Origin: Bacteroidales bacterium
GTDB taxonomy: Bacteria; Bacteroidota; Bacteroidia; Bacteroidales; Rikenellaceae
Length of the DNA stretch: 64,000 nucleotides
Assembly (NCBI GenBank): GCA_910575495.1
Contig: CAJTFS010000002.1
Coordinates: forward strand, 372,001 to 436,000
Direction: 5' to 3'
The translations under genes and the position numbers were made by a program. Under the pieces are notes generated by a model. That model was not told the DNA's origin and searched no databases. It saw nothing but the letters and a program-made list of their open reading frames with translations. Every line of letters begins with the position of its first letter. Within the stretch, counting starts at the first letter, position 1. This document shows, piece after piece, positions 37,468-45,436 of this stretch.

Positions 37468-38148
37468 ATGACCACGCTCATGCGGCTGATGGCGCTGACC
37501 GACTCGGCCTTCCCGGTGGGCACGTTCTCCTTCTCGAACGGACTGGAGACGGCGGCCGACACGGGGCTGGTGCACGATGCGGCGACGCTCGAAGCCTTTG
37601 TGCGCGACGTGGCGGTACAGGCGGCCACGACCGACGGCGTAGCGGCCCTGCACGCCTGGCGCGGCCGGCGCGACGAGCGTTTCGACGAGATCGTGGCGGC
37701 CGACCACCAGGCCATTCTCTGCAAGCTCAACGCCGAAGCACGCCTGATGAGCTGCCGCATGGGCAAGAAACTGGCCGAACTCCACACGCACATCGCCGCG
37801 GATGCGACGGTGGCGCGCTGGCTCGACGAAATCGGCGCCGGGCGCACGCCGGGCACCTACCCGGCGGCCCAAGGCATTGTCTTCGCGGCCTGCGGCATCG
37901 GCGAACGCGAACTCTTCTGCTCGCACCAGTACGGCGTAGTCAACACGGTGCTCAACGCCGCGCTGCGCTGCGTACGCGTGTCGCACTACGACACACAGCG
38001 CATCCTTTTCCGTCTCTCGGGCGAAACGCAGGCCCTCTACGACGAAGCGGCCGGCATGGACTACGACGACATGCACGCCTTTGCGCCGCAGACCGACATT
38101 CTGGCGTCGCTGCACGAAAAAGGCACCAAACGACTCTTCATGAACTGA
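37468..38148 (+). CDS. ureF: Urease accessory protein UreF
   Basis: A component of the urease activation complex that gates UreG GTPase activity. The helical product contains [23 protein letters not shown] near the N-terminus, [22 protein letters not shown] in the middle, and a C-terminal [19 protein letters not shown]. All are family-like. The start is either this ATG, four bases after ureE, or one six codons earlier that overlaps ureE; the shorter form aligns better with known UreF. Confidence 0.92.
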   Translation: MTTLMRLMALTDSAFPVGTFSFSNGLETAADTGLVHDAATLEAFVRDVAVQAATTDGVAALHAWRGRRDERFDEIVAADHQAILCKLNAEARLMSCRMGKKLAELHTHIAADATVARWLDEIGAGRTPGTYPAAQGIVFAACGIGERELFCSHQYGVVNTVLNAALRCVRVSHYDTQRILFRLSGETQALYDEAAGMDYDDMHAFAPQTDILASLHEKGTKRLFMN

Positions 38149-38209
38149 ACAGGCCGGCCGCATCCGGACACGCCGGCCGGCAATCGCACAAACAACACGA
38201 CTCAAAAAA

Positions 38210-38902
38210 ATGAACAACACTTGCCGCATAGGGATCGGAGGTCCCGTAGGATCGGGCAAAACGGCGCTGATCGAAGCCATCACGCCGCGCCTGCTGGAGA
38301 TGGGCTGCAAGGTCCTGATCATCACCAACGACATCGTGACGACCGAAGACGCCAAACACGTGCGCAAGACGCTCAAGGGCGTGCTTGTGGAAGACCGCAT
38401 CATCGGGGTGGAGACGGGCGCCTGCCCTCACACCGCCGTACGCGAGGACCCCTCGATGAACATCGCCGCCGTCGAAGAGATGGAGGCGCGCTTCCCCGAC
38501 GGCGACGTGGTGCTGATCGAATCGGGCGGCGACAACCTGACCCTCACGTTCAGCCCGGCGCTGGTCGACTTCTTCATCTATGTGATCGACGTGGCGGCCG
38601 GCGACAAGATACCCCGCAAGGACGGTCCGGGCATCTCGCAGTCGGACATACTGGTCATCAACAAGACCGACCTGGCACCCTACGTGCACGCCGATCTGGA
38701 GGTGATGCGCGTCGACTCGGAACGCATGCGCCCGGGCAAACCCTTCCTGTTCACCAACTGCATGACGGGCGAGGGCGTCGACGAACTGGTGGGGCTGATC
38801 CGCCGCATGGCGCTTTTCGATCCGGACGACCGCCGCGAAACCGCCGGTGCAGAAGGCGCCGCCAAGTCCGAAACACCCCCGCAAACCGCCGCCGCACGAT
38901 GA
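38210..38902 (+). CDS. ureG: Urease accessory GTPase UreG
   Basis: A SIMIBI-class GTPase that powers nickel insertion into urease. The 230 residues include the P-loop [11 protein letters not shown], the Cys-Pro-His nickel-binding motif in [11 protein letters not shown], the switch segment [15 protein letters not shown], and base recognition in [10 protein letters not shown] 25-residue Ala/Pro/Glu-rich extension ends the protein. Its stop overlaps the ureD start (ATGA), indicating translational coupling. Confidence 0.96.
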   Translation: MNNTCRIGIGGPVGSGKTALIEAITPRLLEMGCKVLIITNDIVTTEDAKHVRKTLKGVLVEDRIIGVETGACPHTAVREDPSMNIAAVEEMEARFPDGDVVLIESGGDNLTLTFSPALVDFFIYVIDVAAGDKIPRKDGPGISQSDILVINKTDLAPYVHADLEVMRVDSERMRPGKPFLFTNCMTGEGVDELVGLIRRMALFDPDDRRETAGAEGAAKSETPPQTAAAR

Positions 38903-39813
38903 ACATCGCCGCCGCCAAAGAGATGGCCCCCTACCTGGCCGAACCCACGGCGATGCCGGTGGGGAGTCCCGGGAAAGCGGGCTATCTGCGCCTGGGATTC
39001 GAACTGGACGACGAGGGGCGCTCGATCCTGCGCGACCTGGAACGCCGCACGCCGCTGATCGTACAACAGGAACTCTACTTCGACGAGGGAATGCCTGAGA
39101 TGCCGTGCGTCTACATTCTTTCGTCGGGAGGTCCCAACGTCGACGGCGACCGCTACGAACAGCGCTTCACCGTGCGCGAGGGGGCGTTCGCCCATGTCTC
39201 GACGGGAGCGGCCACCAAACTGGCCGAGATGCGCTGCAACTGCTCGGGGCTGCGCCAACACTTCGAACTCGAAGCGGGCGCCTATCTGGAGTACCTGCCC
39301 GAGCCGACGATTCCCTGCCGCCACACGCGCTTCATCGCCGACACGACGATCCGCATCGACCCCACGGCCACGCTGTTCTATGCCGAAATCTACATGAGCG
39401 GCCGCAAATACTACGACCGGGGCGAGAAGTTCGCCTACGACATTCTTTCGGTGACGACGCGGGCCGCTCGGCCCGACGGCGAACGGCTCTTTCGCGAAAA
39501 GTTCGTCATCCGGCCCGGACGGCGCTCGCCGGAGACGCTCGGAGTCATGAACGGCTACGACGTCTTCGCCAACGCCATCGTACTGACGCCGCCCGCCGAG
39601 GCGGAACGCATCTACGACCGCACCGAAGCCTTCGTCGACGACCGGCGCCGGCTGGCGGCTGGAATCACGCGCCTGCCCAACGGCTGCGGAGTGCTCTACA
39701 AGGCACTGGGCGCCGAAACCGACCCGGTGAAACGGCTCGTGAGAAGTTTCTGCGCCACGGTGCGCGAAGAAGTGAAACGGCGCCCCATGCCCGACGAATT
39801 CCCGTGGCGCTGA
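38899..39813 (+). CDS. ureD: Urease accessory protein UreD (UreH)
   Basis: The scaffold that binds apourease and recruits UreF and UreG. The 304-residue protein matches UreD segments: [57 protein letters not shown], and [19 protein letters not shown]. It overlaps ureG by four bases. Placing ureD after ureG is less common than the ureD-first order of Klebsiella. Confidence 0.92.
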   Translation: MNIAAAKEMAPYLAEPTAMPVGSPGKAGYLRLGFELDDEGRSILRDLERRTPLIVQQELYFDEGMPEMPCVYILSSGGPNVDGDRYEQRFTVREGAFAHVSTGAATKLAEMRCNCSGLRQHFELEAGAYLEYLPEPTIPCRHTRFIADTTIRIDPTATLFYAEIYMSGRKYYDRGEKFAYDILSVTTRAARPDGERLFREKFVIRPGRRSPETLGVMNGYDVFANAIVLTPPAEAERIYDRTEAFVDDRRRLAAGITRLPNGCGVLYKALGAETDPVKRLVRSFCATVREEVKRRPMPDEFPWR

Positions 39814-39836
39814 CGACAACCGACAACAAACAGCCT

Positions 39837-40880
39837 ATGATCATGGATACGACCATCTCCTCGCCGACGGCCCAAACCGGCGTCGGCTTTCTGAAAAAAA
39901 TGCTGCGCGGCACGGGACAGGTGATGTTCCAGCCGAGCGCCTGGACCGGAATGCTTTTTCTGATCGGCATCTTCTGGGGTTCCTACGCCAACCATGCCGG
40001 CGTGGTGGCATGGGGCGCCCTGGCAGGCGTGGCGGTCTCGACGCTGACGGGCCGCTGGCTGCGGCTGCCGGCCGACGACGGCGCACAGGGTCTCTGGGGC
40101 TTCAACGGCGTGCTGGCGGGCTGCGCGTTCCCCACGTTCCTGGGCAACACCGTGTGGATGTGGATGGCGCTGGTGCTCTGCGCCGCGCTGACCACCTGGG
40201 TGCGCACCGGATTCAACAACGTGATGGCCCCCTGGAAGGTCAATTCGCTGACCTTCCCCTTCGTCTTCTGCACCTGGCTTTTCCTGCTGGCCGCACGCGC
40301 CATGCACGGGATGCCGCCGACCCACCTGTCGGAACCGACGCTCCCGGCGCTTTTCGCGACGGACGAGAGCCTGCGCTTCGGACATCTGGCGGTCTACTGG
40401 CTCAAGGGCGTCGGGCAGGTCTTCCTGGTCGACTCGTGGGTCACGGGGCTTTTCTTCCTTATCGGGTTATGGATGAGCAGTTACCGCGCTGCACTGTGGG
40501 CCGCCATCGGCTCGGCGGCGGCGCTGGTGGTGGCGATCGCTTTCGGAGCGTCGGGCGTCAACGTGGCCGGCGGGCTCTACGGATTCAGCCCCGTGCTGAC
40601 GGCCATCGCTCTGGGAACGGTGTTCTACAAGCCGGGGCAGCGCTCGGCCGTATGGGCGCTCATCGGCATCGTCGTCACGGTCTTCGTGCAGGCGGGCATG
40701 AACGTTATGCTGGCACCGCTGGGCATTCCGACGCTGACCGCGCCCTTCTGCCTGACGACGTGGCTCTTCCTGCTGCCGCTTATCCGCTTCGACCATACGG
40801 AACACCCCGACCACTCCAACTGGCACCCGGCGAACAAAACCCACCTGGCGCGCCGGCCGATCGAAAAAACGCAAAAATAA
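39837..40880 (+). CDS. Urea transporter (UT family)
   Basis: A 347-residue inner-membrane urea channel with ten or so hydrophobic helices in two homologous halves. Each half carries the UT selectivity-filter motif: GLWGFNGVLAGCAFPTFLG in the first and NVAGGLYGFSPVLTAIALG in the second. LTAPFCLTTWLFLLP near the end matches the family as well. A start two codons later is possible. Its place between ureD and the nickel importer genes makes urea uptake for urease the likely role. The His/Asn-rich C-terminal tail is short. Confidence 0.93.
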   Translation: MIMDTTISSPTAQTGVGFLKKMLRGTGQVMFQPSAWTGMLFLIGIFWGSYANHAGVVAWGALAGVAVSTLTGRWLRLPADDGAQGLWGFNGVLAGCAFPTFLGNTVWMWMALVLCAALTTWVRTGFNNVMAPWKVNSLTFPFVFCTWLFLLAARAMHGMPPTHLSEPTLPALFATDESLRFGHLAVYWLKGVGQVFLVDSWVTGLFFLIGLWMSSYRAALWAAIGSAAALVVAIAFGASGVNVAGGLYGFSPVLTAIALGTVFYKPGQRSAVWALIGIVVTVFVQAGMNVMLAPLGIPTLTAPFCLTTWLFLLPLIRFDHTEHPDHSNWHPANKTHLARRPIEKTQK

Positions 40881-40886
40881 CCGACC

Positions 40887-41861
40887 ATGCACATGTCCGA
40901 CGCTCTGGTCTCGCCGACGGTAGCCGCCGTGGCGGGCACCGCCTCGCTGCTGCTGCTGGGCACGGCGCTGCGCAAACTGCGTCCCGCATCGGGGATGCAT
41001 GCAGCGCCCGAAGCGAACGAACGCATCGTCCCGCTGATGGGCGTGACGGGCGCCTTCGTATTTGCGGCGCAGATGATCAACTTCGCCGTGCCGGGCACCG
41101 GGTCAAGCGGCCACATCGTCGGGGGCATCCTGCTCTCGGCCATCCTGGGGCCGTGGGCGGCGCTGCTGACCCTCTCCTCGGTGCTGGTGCTGCAATGCCT
41201 GCTGTTCGCCGACGGCGGCCTGCTGGCGCTGGGCTGCAACATATTCAACATGGCGGTGCTCTCGTGCCTGGCGGCCTATCCGCTCGTCTACCGCCCGATC
41301 GCGGGCCGCAGCACGTCGCCCGGCCGGATCTTCGCCGCCTCGCTGGCGGCATCGGTCGCGGGACTCGAACTGGGAGCGCTGGCGGTGACCGCCGAGACGG
41401 TGGCTTCGGGCATCACGGCCCTGCCGTTCGGACGCTTTCTGCTCTTCATGCTGCCCATCCACCTGGCGATCGGCATCGGTGAAGGCATAGCGACGGGAAC
41501 GGTGCTCTGCGCCGTACAACGCTACCGTCCCGAACTGCTCGCCGGACGACGCAACGAAAAACAAACCGGAAAAACGCTGGCTGCGATCGCCCTGGCCGCC
41601 CTTGTTGTCGGCGGCTCCTTTTCGTGGATCGCCTCGTCGCGGCCCGACGGACTGGAGTGGTCGATCGAACGGACGGCCGCAGACCCGGAAATAGAAGCGC
41701 AGCCCGACGGCGCCCACCGCACGGCGGCCGCACTCCAGCAACGAACGGCCGCCCTGCCCGACTACGACACCTCGGCCGCGGGACTGGTGGGCTGCGGCGT
41801 CATCCTGCTGGCCGCCTGGGGCGGCACACGGCTCCTGCGCACCCGACGTCGGCAAGCATGA
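40887..41861 (+). CDS. nikM: Nickel ECF importer, fused S component and NikN (NikMN/CbiM-like)
   Basis: A 324-residue membrane protein. The N-terminus MHMSDALVSP gives the Met-His metal site typical of NikM/CbiM substrate-binding subunits. About seven helices follow, with GTGSSGHIVGGILLSAILGPW and LGCNIFNMAVLS. After a linker the C-terminal part (about 225-324) has a helix, SRPDGLEWSIE and a final helix, the arrangement of NikN/CbiN. Nickel rather than cobalt is inferred from the urease operon. It overlaps the next gene (ATGA). Confidence 0.9.
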   Translation: MHMSDALVSPTVAAVAGTASLLLLGTALRKLRPASGMHAAPEANERIVPLMGVTGAFVFAAQMINFAVPGTGSSGHIVGGILLSAILGPWAALLTLSSVLVLQCLLFADGGLLALGCNIFNMAVLSCLAAYPLVYRPIAGRSTSPGRIFAASLAASVAGLELGALAVTAETVASGITALPFGRFLLFMLPIHLAIGIGEGIATGTVLCAVQRYRPELLAGRRNEKQTGKTLAAIALAALVVGGSFSWIASSRPDGLEWSIERTAADPEIEAQPDGAHRTAAALQQRTAALPDYDTSAAGLVGCGVILLAAWGGTRLLRTRRRQA

Positions 41862-42667
41862 AAAACCGGCTTCAATACGCCCTCTGCGAACTCGAAACGC
41901 TGGAAAACTCCGCCCGGACGGAGTCCCCGCTCCAGCGGCTCGACGCGAGATCGAAACTGCTGACGACCGTCGTATTTCTGGCAACGATGCTTTCGGTACC
42001 TCTGACGAGACTCTCGGAAATCCTGCTTTTCGCACTCTATCCGCTGCTGACGGCCCCGCTGGGCGGAATGCGCTACGGAACGATCCTCCGGCGCTCGCTC
42101 TACGTGGTGCCGTTCGCGGCCCTGATCGGCGTTTTCAACTTGTTCTGCGACCACCAACCGGCCCTGCGCATCGGCACGCTTGCCGTCACCGAGGGCTGGG
42201 TTGTCTTCGTGTCGATTCTGCTGCGCGGAATGCTTTCGGTGCAGGCGCTGCTCGTGCTGATCGGATCGACCGGCTTCTTCGAACTTTGCCGGGGAATGCA
42301 GCGCCTGGGCATGCCGCATCTTTTCACCGTGCAGCTGCTTTTCGTCTACCGCTACCTGCATCTGCTGCTCGACGAAGCGCTCCGGCTGTCGTGGGCGCGC
42401 GAGGCGCGCAGTTTCGGCCGCCGCTCCTTTCCGCTTCAGGTGTGGGGCACGCTGGTGGCGCAGCTGCTGGTGCGCACCTGCGACCGGGCCGAACAGATCC
42501 ACCGGGCCATGCTGGCGCGCGGATTCAAGGGCCGCCTGCCCGACGGCATAAGCCCGCACAACCGCTGGCGGCGAGCCGACACGCAATTTCTTGCCGTCTG
42601 GGGTGCGGCGCTGCTGCTTGCGCGGCTGACGGGTCCCGTCGAAACTCTGACACGACTGCTGCCATGA
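41858..42667 (+). CDS. nikQ: Nickel ECF importer transmembrane coupling component
   Basis: The 269-residue T component (CbiQ/NikQ family), which links the substrate subunit to the ATPase. It has an N-terminal amphipathic region containing LQRLDARSKLLTTVVFL, five to six helices, and the coupling-helix motifs LRLSWAREARSFG and RAMLARGFKGRL, the Ala-Arg-Gly signatures that dock into the ATPases. Start and stop overlap both neighbours, consistent with co-translation. Confidence 0.92.
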   Translation: MKNRLQYALCELETLENSARTESPLQRLDARSKLLTTVVFLATMLSVPLTRLSEILLFALYPLLTAPLGGMRYGTILRRSLYVVPFAALIGVFNLFCDHQPALRIGTLAVTEGWVVFVSILLRGMLSVQALLVLIGSTGFFELCRGMQRLGMPHLFTVQLLFVYRYLHLLLDEALRLSWAREARSFGRRSFPLQVWGTLVAQLLVRTCDRAEQIHRAMLARGFKGRLPDGISPHNRWRRADTQFLAVWGAALLLARLTGPVETLTRLLP

Positions 42668-43395
42668 GCCACCACTGCCTGCTTTTCGACCGGGTGCACT
42701 ACCGCTATCCCGACGGCTGCGAAGCCCTGCGGGGCGTAACGCTGCGCCTGCCCCACGGCGAAAAGGCGGCGCTCGTGGGAGCCAACGGGACCGGCAAATC
42801 GACCCTGCTGCTGCATGCGGCGGGGCTGCTGCTGCCCACGCAAGGCGAAGTGGCGGTCGGCGGAGTCGGACTGACGCCCCGCACGCTGCCCTCCGTCCGG
42901 CAGAAGGTGGGCGTAGTATTCCAGAATCCGGACAACCAACTTTTCATGCCCACGGTCGAAGAAGACGTAGCGTTCGGCCCTGCGAACATGGGACTGACGC
43001 CCGACGAGATCGAACAGCGGGTCGCGGCGGCGCTCGAAGCTGTGGGAGCATCGCATCTGCGCAAGAAATCGCCCTACCGGCTATCGGGCGGACAGAAACG
43101 GAGCGTGGCGATCGCCACGGTGCTCTCCATGGAACCTGCGGTGCTGGTGCTGGACGAACCGACCTCCGACCTCGATCCGCGCGCCCGGCGCCAGACGATC
43201 GAACTGCTCCGCCGGTTCGACCACACGATGCTGGTGGCGACGCACGATCTGGAGATGGCGGCGGAACTCTGTCCGCGCACGATCATCCTGCGCGACGGCA
43301 CGGTGGCGGCCGACGGACCCACTACCGAACTGTTCCGCGACACGGCGCTGCTGGAAGCCTGCGCACTGGAACAACCCTGCTCGATGCGGCGGTAA
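42664..43395 (+). CDS. nikO: Nickel ECF importer ATPase
   Basis: The 243-residue ABC ATPase of the nickel importer. Walker A is LVGANGTGKSTLLLH, the Q-loop is VVFQNPDNQLF (the PDNQ form is typical of ECF ATPases), the signature is RLSGGQKRSVAIA, and Walker B is LVLDEPTSDLDP with the switch His in VATHDLEM. It is the only ATPase in the operon, so it would act as a homodimer. It ends the urease operon. No clear terminator was seen in the 100 bases before yajC. Confidence 0.94.
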   Translation: MSHHCLLFDRVHYRYPDGCEALRGVTLRLPHGEKAALVGANGTGKSTLLLHAAGLLLPTQGEVAVGGVGLTPRTLPSVRQKVGVVFQNPDNQLFMPTVEEDVAFGPANMGLTPDEIEQRVAAALEAVGASHLRKKSPYRLSGGQKRSVAIATVLSMEPAVLVLDEPTSDLDPRARRQTIELLRRFDHTMLVATHDLEMAAELCPRTIILRDGTVAADGPTTELFRDTALLEACALEQPCSMRR

Positions 43396-43487
43396 AAACG
43401 GACGCCCGGCGGCCGCGCAACAGACGAACGGACGAAACGAACGGACGATCCGACGAAAAAGAATTTCGCCGATTGGCCGAATTTGTG

Positions 43488-43495
43488 TACCTTTG
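43488..43495 (+). promoter_or_regulatory. -7 promoter box TACCTTTG for yajC
   Basis: Exact consensus, 29 bases before the chosen ATG. Confidence 0.7.
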
Positions 43496-43524
43496 TCGGC
43501 GAAAACCAAAAACAGAACACTACT

Positions 43525-43848
43525 ATGATCGATTTTCTTCAGGCCGCCGTACCGGCCGAACCTCAAGTGAGCTGGCTGCAGCAGTACGGCAGCTTCATCA
43601 TGATCGGACTCATGTTCGTGGGCATCTGGCTGCTGATGTGGCGCCCCGAAGCCAAGCGCCGCAAACAGATGCAGGAGTTCCGCGAAGGCCTGAAAAAAGG
43701 CGACAAGGTAATCACCGCCGGCGGCATCTACGGCACGGTGAAGGAGGTGAAGGAGACGTCGCTGCTGATCGAAGTGGACAGCGACGTGACGCTGCGCATC
43801 GACAAGAACATGATCATGGCCGACAACAGCGCCGCCCAGCAGAAATAG
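43525..43848 (+). CDS. yajC: Preprotein translocase subunit YajC
   Basis: An accessory subunit of SecDF-YajC in the inner membrane. The 107-residue product has a single transmembrane helix (about 20-38, FIMIGLMFVGIWLLMW) followed by the diagnostic RPEAKRRKQMQEFREGLKKGDKVITAGGIYGTVKEV and a short beta domain. The ATG after the promoter box was used; earlier in-frame codons lie within the promoter. Confidence 0.95.
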   Translation: MIDFLQAAVPAEPQVSWLQQYGSFIMIGLMFVGIWLLMWRPEAKRRKQMQEFREGLKKGDKVITAGGIYGTVKEVKETSLLIEVDSDVTLRIDKNMIMADNSAAQQK

Positions 43849-43876
43849 CCCTTTGCGGCGCGCCGCAAGCAACGAC

Positions 43877-43907
43877 GGGGAGCGTTTTCATGGACGCTCC
43901 CCGTTTT
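43877..43907 (+). terminator. Terminator of yajC
   Basis: GGGGAGCGT pairs with ACGCTCCCC, followed by G and T4. Confidence 0.8.
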
Positions 43908-44029
43908 ACTTGACGGCTGTGCCCTGCGACGGGCCGGCGAACGGCGGCGGCCCTGCCCGAGAACGGAACGGCAGCCGGCGGAAAGCGCCGCGACCGACGA
44001 AAAGACTTTCATAATCGCTGGCTTATTGT

Positions 44030-44112
44030 TATCTTTGACTCCGTCTTAGATACTTTCGCCGCGGCAATGCCCCAATAAATTTGGCATTCCGCTCGGCTTA
44101 TTCGTATCTTCG
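44030..44112 (+). promoter_or_regulatory. Two similar promoter-like segments before the TSCPD gene
   Basis: TATCTTTG at 44030-44037 and TATCTTCG at 44105-44112 sit in near-identical surroundings (GGCTTATT before, ACTCCG after), 75 bases apart. The second has a TTTG at 44080-44083 at suitable -33 spacing. Confidence 0.55.
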
Positions 44113-44139
44113 CACTCCGAAACAACGCATATCGACACT

Positions 44140-44397
44140 ATGACCCGAAAACTGACCTATCCCTGCGTGGGAACCTGCTCGAAGCAGATAGAGATCGAAC
44201 TCGAAGGTGACGTTATCCGCAGCGTGGAATTCGCCGGCGGCTGCCACGGCAACACGCAAGGCATTGCGGCGCTGGTAGAAGGCATGCGGGCCGAAGAAGC
44301 CGTCGCACGGCTCAAAGGCATCGACTGCCGCGGCCGCGGCACCTCGTGTCCCGACCAGCTGGCCCGGGCGCTGGAGAGCATGCAGGCCGACCGGTAG
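44140..44397 (+). CDS. TSCPD-domain protein (TIGR03905 type)
   Basis: An 85-residue protein consisting of the TSCPD domain, which is also found at the C-terminus of some ribonucleotide reductases. The four-cysteine pattern is clear: CVGTCSKQ near the start, GGCHGN in the middle, IDCRGRGTSCPDQLA at the end, the last giving the family its name. It probably binds zinc; no pathway is known. It is transcribed alone and followed by a hairpin terminator. Confidence 0.87.
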   Translation: MTRKLTYPCVGTCSKQIEIELEGDVIRSVEFAGGCHGNTQGIAALVEGMRAEEAVARLKGIDCRGRGTSCPDQLARALESMQADR

Positions 44398-44462
44398 CCC
44401 CGATCGCTCCTAAAGAAACACCGAGCCGGCCGTTCATTCCCCGCGGGCGCAGCATCAACGCC

Positions 44463-44489
44463 AAGCGCGGCACCGAGGGTGCCGCGCTT
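44463..44489 (+). terminator. Hairpin after the TSCPD gene
   Basis: AAGCGCGGCACC and GGTGCCGCGCTT form a perfect 12-bp stem around GAG. The tail is only mildly T-rich. Confidence 0.6.
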
Positions 44490-44671
44490 GCTGCTGTTTA
44501 TCAGAGCCGCGGCGAAATCGCCTGCCGCCGGCAAACGTCCCTGCGGCACGGCGCGAAGCTGCCCCGAAAACCCGGCAAACGACCGTTCGCCCCATGCGAC
44601 TTTTCCGTTCCTGCAAATTGGGGAACGGATTTTGCTGTGTCTACTTCCGTTCATGTAAAAAACGAAAGATT

Positions 44672-44929
44672 ATGTATTTCTTATGGTATCTTCTGATCGG
44701 CTTGGCGGCCGGATGGATCGCCAACCTGATCGTCAAGGGCGACGGCTCGGGACTTGTCATCAACCTGATCGTGGGACTTATCGGCGGCGTGCTGGGCGGC
44801 TGGATATTCTCGTGGTTCGGATGGATTCCTGTCGGCACGTTCGGCAGTTTCCTTACGGCCCTGGCCGGCGCCGTCATCCTGTTGTGGATCGTCTCGATGA
44901 TCACCCGACGCAAACATGTTGAACAATGA
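44672..44929 (+). CDS. GlsB/YeaQ/YmgE family stress-associated membrane protein
   Basis: An 85-residue inner-membrane protein with three hydrophobic segments and the family glycine pattern LAAGWIANLIVKGDG, LIVGLIGGVLGGWIF and GAVILLWIVSMI. Homologues are induced by general stress; the molecular role is unknown. Its stop overlaps the next start (ATGA), so the two are translated together. Confidence 0.9.
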   Translation: MYFLWYLLIGLAAGWIANLIVKGDGSGLVINLIVGLIGGVLGGWIFSWFGWIPVGTFGSFLTALAGAVILLWIVSMITRRKHVEQ

Positions 44930-45213
44930 AAAACACGAACGAAATGAACGACACGAAAAACAGCTGGGAAGACCGGCAGACCGCAGACCGCTTTGCCGAA
45001 AAACTGGACAAGGCGACCGACTGCGACAAGAACAAGACGGAAAAGACCGTCGACAAGATGAAAAACGGCGTTGAGAACGCCGCCAACCGCGTGGGCGAAG
45101 CCGGCCGCAAGATGGGCGACAACATCAAACAGGGCGTCGACAAGGCCACCGACAAGATCGGCCACGCCGTCGACTCGGCGACTGACCGTCTTCAGGGCAA
45201 GAAGAACTATTGA
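44926..45213 (+). CDS. Small charged amphipathic (LEA/YtxH-like) protein
   Basis: A 95-residue protein very rich in Lys, Asp, Glu and Asn, without hydrophobic segments. From about residue 30 it shows an imperfect 11-residue periodicity (KMKNGVENAAN, KMGDNIKQGVDKATDKIGH, AVDSATDRLQG), as in LEA-like and apolipoprotein-like proteins that coat membranes or protect proteins in stress. Coupling to a stress-associated membrane protein fits that idea, which remains inference. A start six codons later (MNDTKN) is possible. Confidence 0.78.
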   Translation: MKNTNEMNDTKNSWEDRQTADRFAEKLDKATDCDKNKTEKTVDKMKNGVENAANRVGEAGRKMGDNIKQGVDKATDKIGHAVDSATDRLQGKKNY

Positions 45214-45233
45214 TACGCCTGCCCGAAAACCGG

Positions 45234-45261
45234 AAGCGGAGACCTTTGCAGGTCTCCGCTT
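45234..45261. terminator. Hairpin between the stress genes and tRNA-Gln
   Basis: AAGCGGAGACCT and AGGTCTCCGCTT form a perfect 12-bp stem around TTGC. The T-tail is weak on both strands. It may end both convergent units. Confidence 0.65.
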
Positions 45262-45271
45262 CTGTTCGGAG

Positions 45272-45345
45272 TGGTTGAGCTGCCAGGACTCGAACCTGGA
45301 ACGACAGAACCAAAATCTGCTGTGTTACCATTACACCACAGCTCA
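45272..45345 (-). tRNA. tRNA-Gln (anticodon UUG)
   Basis: On minus the cloverleaf is complete. The acceptor TGAGCTG pairs with CAGCTCA, the D-arm is GTGT/ACAC with an AATGGTA loop, the anticodon stem GCAGA/TCTGT carries loop TTTTGGT (anticodon TTG), and the T-arm CCAGG/CCTGG has loop TTCGAGT. A discriminator A is followed by an encoded CCA. Confidence 0.95.
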
Positions 45346-45366
45346 ATCGTTCGCTCGAAAGCGGGA

Positions 45367-45397
45367 CAAAGATAAACAAAAAAACGCAATATCCAAA
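45367..45397 (-). promoter_or_regulatory. Promoter of tRNA-Gln: -33 TTTG and -7 TATCTTTG
   Basis: On minus, TTTG (45394-45397) and TATCTTTG (45367-45374) are about 19 bases apart, 22 bases before the tRNA. Confidence 0.75.
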
Positions 45398-45436
45398 CGG
45401 TGCACCCGGGAACACGCACCTCTGAAATTCCGAACC

